DNA of 38,955 bases from an uncultured Eubacteriales bacterium. GTDB lineage: Bacteria; Bacillota; Clostridia; Oscillospirales; CAG-272. Position 1 is the stretch's first letter; every line of letters begins with the position of its first letter. The stretch is from assembly GCA_934432725.1 (NCBI GenBank), contig CAKRZE010000020.1, positions 1-38,955 of the forward strand, given 5' to 3'. The notes under the pieces were generated by a model that was given only the letters and a program-made list of their open reading frames with translations, searched no databases and was not told the origin of the DNA. This document shows, piece after piece, positions 35,737-38,955 of the stretch. Position numbers and translations under genes: made by a program.

Positions 35737-36189
35737 CAGTTCATCCCTTTCTTTCATTCCTGCGGATATCCGCAATATACAAAGGAGCCAAATGCTCCGT
35801 GTATCCGAAATTTGTGTCCGGCAGTCCGGTCGGAACAGCGGAACCTCCGTCCGTTTTCCCCAAAACCGTATAACCGCCTTTTGCCCGCCGCATATCGTTC
35901 CTCCGCTCTCTCCCGGAAAAAGCGGTCCGGTCGGCTGATTTTGCCCCGCAGCCTCGCTCCTTTGCGGAGGCAGCCTTCCCTGTGCGGCACTATCCCGTGT
36001 TCCTTCGCCGATCCCGCCGCAGCCTGCCGTTTTTAACCGGGAATCCGTAAGACGCCCGCAGCATACACCTTATTATAAAAAGCATATGCGGAGCAGCCCT
36101 CTCTTTCTCCTCCTCGGAGCCGCCATTCCGGACCGGTTTCCGGAGAATCCTCCGCAAAACAGACCCGAACGGCTGAAGTCCGTGTGCCT
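35737..36189. other. 453-base spacer, no gene recognised
   Basis: Short overlapping frames only, all with poor composition. No clear promoter for the esterase gene and no T-rich terminator for the radical SAM gene were found. Confidence 0.45.
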
Positions 36190-37050
36190 TCAGCGAAACC
36201 GTGCCCTGTAGCCGCAGTGCCGGCAAAGCTCCTCTTCGGCGCACCTGCCGGTAAAGCCGTCATAGATCCGCTTTGCCCGCTCCGAGGATACAATGTCCGC
36301 AAGCGAGCTGTCCTTCAGATTTCCGAGCGCCATCAGACCGTTTCGGTCCAGACAGCAGGGGACAACCGTGCCGTCACACAGGATTCCGATCTGATCGCGC
36401 AGTCCATAGCAGAAGCCGCCTTTGCCGTAATCCGGCTCCAGAGGGTCGGGCCACGAAAACCGTTCTCCCCACTCCAGAAAAATCCGCTCCGAAAGGCAAA
36501 AGCCGCTCCGGTTTTTTCTCCATTCCCCCGGAAATGCTTCGTGCAGCAGGGCGAGAACCGCCTCATTTCTGCCGTCGCACACCCCGTCCTCCAGATTCCA
36601 GAGGCGGAACACCGCAATAGTGCCGTTTTCCGCCGCCCGCTTTGCAAAACGGAAACAGGGCAGACAGTAATCCTCCAGCGTCGGTCCCCGATCCGTCCCT
36701 TTGGCAAAATGAAGCGTTCCGTCATAAAATGCATGCATGGAGATGCTCACCTTATACACACTGCCGGAAGCAAGCGCTTCCCCGCAGGAGCCAAGCAGCG
36801 TTCCGTTTGTGGTAAGCATCGGGCGAAAGCCAAGCTCCTTTGCCCTTGCAATCATCCTAAGCAGGTCCGGATGCAGAAGCGGCTCTCCCATCAGGTGAAA
36901 ATACAGGTACTCCGCATAGCCTTCAAGCTTGAGCAAAATCGCCTCAAATGCGGAAAAGGGCATGAATGCCGGCTTGCGCTCGGTCCCCGGACAGAAGGAG
37001 CACCGCAGATTGCATACATTGGTGATTTCAAGAAAAGCTTTGCGCGGCAT
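36190..37050 (-). CDS. Radical SAM protein co-transcribed with queT (candidate queuine-salvage enzyme)
   Basis: The 286-residue protein begins at ATG 37050 with AAGGAG nine bases upstream, that site lying within the queT 3' end. The [4Fe-4S]-SAM motif is Cys13-x3-Cys17-x2-Cys20 (CNLRCSFC), followed by HLMGEPLLHPDLLRMI and TTNGTLL of the radical SAM barrel. The C-terminus has a SPASM-like cysteine set (FCYGLRDQ, LCDGTVVPCCLDRNG, and CAEEELCRHC) that could bind a second cluster. It is four bases downstream of queT behind a preQ1-I-like riboswitch. Known queuine lyase QueL is a radical SAM enzyme linked to a queuine/preQ1 transporter in Clostridioides, so a similar role is an attractive inference; peptide or tRNA modification are alternatives. 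Confidence 0.85.
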   Translation of the reverse strand: MPRKAFLEITNVCNLRCSFCPGTERKPAFMPFSAFEAILLKLEGYAEYLYFHLMGEPLLHPDLLRMIARAKELGFRPMLTTNGTLLGSCGEALASGSVYKVSISMHAFYDGTLHFAKGTDRGPTLEDYCLPCFRFAKRAAENGTIAVFRLWNLEDGVCDGRNEAVLALLHEAFPGEWRKNRSGFCLSERIFLEWGERFSWPDPLEPDYGKGGFCYGLRDQIGILCDGTVVPCCLDRNGLMALGNLKDSSLADIVSSERAKRIYDGFTGRCAEEELCRHCGYRARFR

Positions 37051-37054
37051 CCGA

Positions 37055-37552
37055 TCAGCTCCTTGTAAAGAACGGAATGGACCGCCCGTATTTCCGCAGC
37101 GCCGCATACAGAATTCCGCCGCAGCCCAAAACGGAGATTATCTCTCCGATCCCGACCGTCAGCATAAAATACGGGATTGTGCCTTCATAGCCGTATACAT
37201 ACGACAGAACGAACGGAATCACAAGCGTATTGGCAAGAACCGGCGAGAGCATCGCCAAAATCGGCTTTTTCCGCAGCAAATACGTCCCGCAGGCGCCGAG
37301 CAGCGATGCAAATGTCCCGGCAACCACATCCCACGGCGCTGTTCCGGGAAGCAGAAGATTGGCAAGCAGACATCCGATCGCAACGCCCGGAATCGCTGTC
37401 TCCGTGAAACACGGCAAAACAGTCAGGGCTTCTGCAAAACGGATCTGGATCACTCCGCTGGCAAGCGGCGCTCCGAGCCAGGTCAGACCGGCATACAGCG
37501 CCGCAATCACGGCAGTCTGTGCAATAAAAACAGTTTTTTTTCTGATGTGCAT
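37055..37552 (-). CDS. queT: QueT-family transporter (ECF S component for queuosine precursor)
   Basis: The 165-residue membrane protein has about five to six helices. It shows QueT-family landmarks: AVIAALYAGLTWLGAPLASGVIQIRFAEALTVLPCF, then IPGVAIGCLLANLLLPGTAPWDVVAGTFASLLGA. QueT is thought to be the substrate-binding S component of an energy-coupling-factor importer for preQ1 or queuine; the shared ECF ATPases and T protein are not in the window. ATG 37552 follows AAAGGAG, which is the 3' end of a preQ1-I-like riboswitch, so translation should fall when the precursor is abundant. The radical SAM gene follows four bases after its stop. Confidence 0.95.
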   Translation of the reverse strand: MHIRKKTVFIAQTAVIAALYAGLTWLGAPLASGVIQIRFAEALTVLPCFTETAIPGVAIGCLLANLLLPGTAPWDVVAGTFASLLGACGTYLLRKKPILAMLSPVLANTLVIPFVLSYVYGYEGTIPYFMLTVGIGEIISVLGCGGILYAALRKYGRSIPFFTRS

Positions 37553-37560
37553 GGCAAACG

Positions 37561-37604
37561 CTCCTTTAGTTTTGTTTATAGTGAGGAAGGTTTCGAACTC
37601 ACTT
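37561..37604 (-). promoter_or_regulatory. preQ1-I-like riboswitch before queT
   Basis: On the minus strand a P1 stem AGTGAG / CTCACT (37598-37603 with 37580-37585) encloses a 12-base loop starting TTC. It is followed by an A-rich tail TATAAACAAAACTAA and then AAAGGAG, the queT ribosome site. Size, tail and location before queT match class I preQ1 aptamers. The pseudoknot would involve the tail next to the ribosome site, indicating translational control. Confidence 0.82.
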
Positions 37605-37610
37605 TTTATT

Positions 37611-37639
37611 ATTATAACACCCTTCCCTTTTTTTCGCAA
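37611..37639 (-). promoter_or_regulatory. queT promoter
   Basis: Minus-strand -35 TTGCGA (37634-37639), a 17-base spacer and consensus -10 TATAAT (37611-37616). The predicted start point lies directly before the riboswitch aptamer. Confidence 0.82.
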
Positions 37640-38140
37640 TAGGCATTCTTTATTCTTTTGCAGGAAACCTCGGCACTGCCCCACGCCGGCGATGTATATT
37701 TGCCGGAAGCATCAATACGCGTGTCACTGCCGGAAACCGCATGCCACAATGCCGGCAGGCTGCTTTCCCGTACAGCCCGTTTGATACAGCCGCTTACCGG
37801 CAGCGAGGCAGACCTCCTCGGACAGCATCCCCGGTATTTTGACACGCACACAAAGCTTCGGCACAATCCCGCCGCCATGCTCCGCAGCGTCTCACGGCGA
37901 AATGAACGCTTTCGCCCGGCGGAAGCAAAGACGCGCATAAGCTTGGCTGCCGAATTCAACACCCGCAGCGGTGTAAGGATGCCGTCATGAGTGTGCAGCA
38001 GCGGCAATTTCATCTGCACCGCCGATACATCCGGCAGACGGTACAGCAAAAGCCGTCCCGGACCTAACCTCTGTTCCTGCCAAGCCGGAAGCTCCGAATA
38101 TTTCCGTTCCGTGACAGACACGACTGTCAATAAGCAAGAA
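37640..38140. other. 501-base spacer between queT promoter and tRNA operon terminator
   Basis: A 172-codon minus-strand frame (37612-38130) is open here but overlaps the queT promoter, starts at TTG without a ribosome site and has no family pattern. A TGACAG/CTGTCA dyad lies at 38112-38129. No gene is supported. Confidence 0.5.
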
Positions 38141-38170
38141 AAAGCCCGCTTGCATTTGCAAGCGGGCTTT
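38141..38170. terminator. Terminator of the tRNA operon
   Basis: A 14-bp perfect stem AAAGCCCGCTTGCA / TGCAAGCGGGCTTT has a 2-base loop and is flanked by a run of A/T. It lies just after tRNA-Gly on the minus strand. Confidence 0.9.
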
Positions 38171-38172
38171 TA

Positions 38173-38248
38173 TGGAGCGGATTACGGGGCTCGAACCCGC
38201 CACCTCGACCTTGGCAAGGTCGCGCTCTACCAAATGAGCTAAATCCGC
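38173..38248 (-). tRNA. tRNA-Gly (anticodon GCC)
   Basis: A 76-base tRNA with encoded CCA. The acceptor is GCGGATT / AATCCGC with discriminator T, and the anticodon stem CGACC/GGTCG holds loop TTGCCAA. The T arm has GGGTTCGAGCCCC. It is last in the Asp-Phe-Gly transcript. Confidence 0.97.
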
Positions 38249-38274
38249 ATTGCCTCCGGCGATTGCCGAAAGCC

Positions 38275-38350
<76 letters not shown>

Positions 38351-38354
38351 TTAT

Positions 38355-38431
38355 TGGCGACCCGAATGGGACTCGAACCCATGACCTCTAGCGTGACAGG
38401 CTAGCGTTCTAACCGGCTGAACTACCGGGCC
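38355..38431 (-). tRNA. tRNA-Asp (anticodon GTC)
   Basis: A 77-base tRNA with encoded CCA. The acceptor is GGCCCGG / TCGGGTC with discriminator G and two G-U pairs, and the anticodon stem CTAGC/GCTAG holds loop CTGTCAC. It is first in the operon, four bases before tRNA-Phe. Confidence 0.97.
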
Positions 38432-38517
38432 TTGTATACGCGGAAAAATTTCAGACATATACCGCACATGTTTCCTTGTTCTCTCAGTCGCCTCATCAGC
38501 TTCCCGGAACGTTTTTT

Positions 38518-38546
38518 ATTATAGCACGTCCAAAAGGATTTGTCAA
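38518..38546 (-). promoter_or_regulatory. Consensus promoter of the tRNA operon
   Basis: Minus-strand -35 TTGACA (38541-38546), a 17-base spacer and -10 TATAAT (38518-38523): both hexamers are perfect, as expected for a stable-RNA promoter. A leader of about 80 bases precedes tRNA-Asp. Confidence 0.92.
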
Positions 38547-38811
38547 CACCTTTTTCGATATTTTTTTAAACTCCGTATGGTATCTGAATTGCAATGCCGG
38601 GCGGAACGGTTTAAAAAGCCAAATCACGGCGGCGGCAAGCCGAAAAGCATCTTTCTTTTCACGCCGCCCGGCACAAACATGTCCATATATCCACGGTCAA
38701 TCCGGGCAGCCCGCCCTTTCGGAAAAAAGCCGAAGCATACACCGTCCCCCCTTTCCCATCGGAGACACTTCTTCCCGCCTTGCAAAAAAACACCTAAAAT
38801 CCGGTTTCCTG
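38547..38811. other. Intergenic region, no gene recognised
   Basis: This stretch lies between two divergent promoters. A 90-codon plus-strand frame (38577-38849) runs into the next promoter and has no ribosome site or recognisable pattern. Confidence 0.5.
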
Positions 38812-38840
38812 ATGACTTTTCAACTGAAATATGTTATAAT
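38812..38840 (+). promoter_or_regulatory. Promoter pointing out of the window
   Basis: A consensus -10 TATAAT (38835-38840) with ATGACT (38812-38817) at a 17-base spacing. The DNA downstream carries a row of small hairpins rather than a start codon with a ribosome site. Confidence 0.6.
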
Positions 38841-38955
38841 ACACACTGAAAGCCTTGCTGCGCAAGTCTTTGCCGGGACTCCGTCCCGCCCGATGCGCCA
38901 AAGGCGCATGTGTTCCTTGATGGACGGCGCAAAAATGCCTGTGCAAGCACGCATT
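38841..38955 (+). other. Hairpin-rich leader or small RNA, cut by window edge
   Basis: Four short inverted repeats follow one another: CTTGC-TGC-GCAAG (38854-38866), CGGGAC-TCC-GTCCCG (38874-38888), ATGCGCC-AAA-GGCGCAT (38893-38909) and GTGC-AA-GCAC near the edge. It may be a non-coding RNA or an mRNA leader; its identity is unknown. Confidence 0.4.

Noticed and set aside
37612..38130. 172-codon minus-strand frame between queT and the tRNA operon
   Set aside because: It would end within the queT promoter, begins at TTG without a ribosome site and shows no family resemblance.
38577..38849. 90-codon plus-strand frame near the right edge
   Set aside because: It reads through a consensus promoter and lacks a ribosome site and recognisable features.

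Overview
The window looks like a chromosomal segment of a gut-dwelling Clostridia-type Firmicute (my guess is Oscillospirales or Christensenellales-like). The reasons are moderate GC, Bacillus-type promoters and AGGAGG-type ribosome sites, a near-perfect Bacillus-type ARG box, a preQ1-I-like riboswitch before queT, AzlCD, and a conjugated bile salt hydrolase, which points to a vertebrate gut. This placement is inference; there is no rRNA or other strong taxonomic marker in the window.

Region 1 (1-~8.4 kb) is an integrative mobilizable element, or the right end of a larger element running off the left edge. Leftward it carries a truncated sigma-region-2-like gene and a DUF6076-like zinc-finger protein. 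Rightward it carries a RepA-like AAA ATPase behind an attenuator-like hairpin, a hairpin-rich oriT candidate, mobC, a MOBP-type relaxase with a second gene (mobB-like, coiled coil plus membrane anchor) overprinted inside it, an excisionase-like HTH protein, a tyrosine integrase and a further HTH protein. Arm-like repeats, a GNAT acetyltransferase and tRNA-Ser(CGA) follow. A 42-bp exact copy of the 5' half of that tRNA lies 193 bp away, at the promoter side, and looks like an integration scar. No type IV secretion genes are visible.

Region 2 (8.7-21.7 kb, all leftward) holds an ornithine-to-arginine module: argG, argH, an amino-acid ABC binding lipoprotein and permease (no ATPase), argF, carA and carB, followed by azlC and azlD. 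A consensus promoter overlapped by ARG boxes precedes argG. The carB frame continues without a stop into a complete diaminopimelate epimerase, giving one 1344-residue CarB-DapF protein that would join pyrimidine/arginine and lysine/peptidoglycan biosynthesis in one chain.

Region 3 (22-29.3 kb, rightward) has a stand-alone serine O-acetyltransferase, then a sugar ABC importer (binding lipoprotein and two permeases, again without an ATPase) and a 4-alpha-glucanotransferase, suggesting malto-oligosaccharide uptake and processing.

Region 4 (29.5-38.5 kb, leftward) has a bile salt hydrolase, a 3-hydroxyacyl-CoA dehydrogenase, a small membrane protein, a membrane-anchored phosphodiester-glycosidase-family protein with a TEPE-repeat stalk, an SGNH esterase lipoprotein, a radical SAM protein four bases behind queT under the preQ1-I-like element (a candidate queuine-salvage pair), and a tRNA operon Asp-Phe-Gly with a consensus promoter and a strong terminator. 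Several 300-970-base spacers look GC-rich, hold no recognisable gene, and stay open in frame with the downstream gene for long distances.
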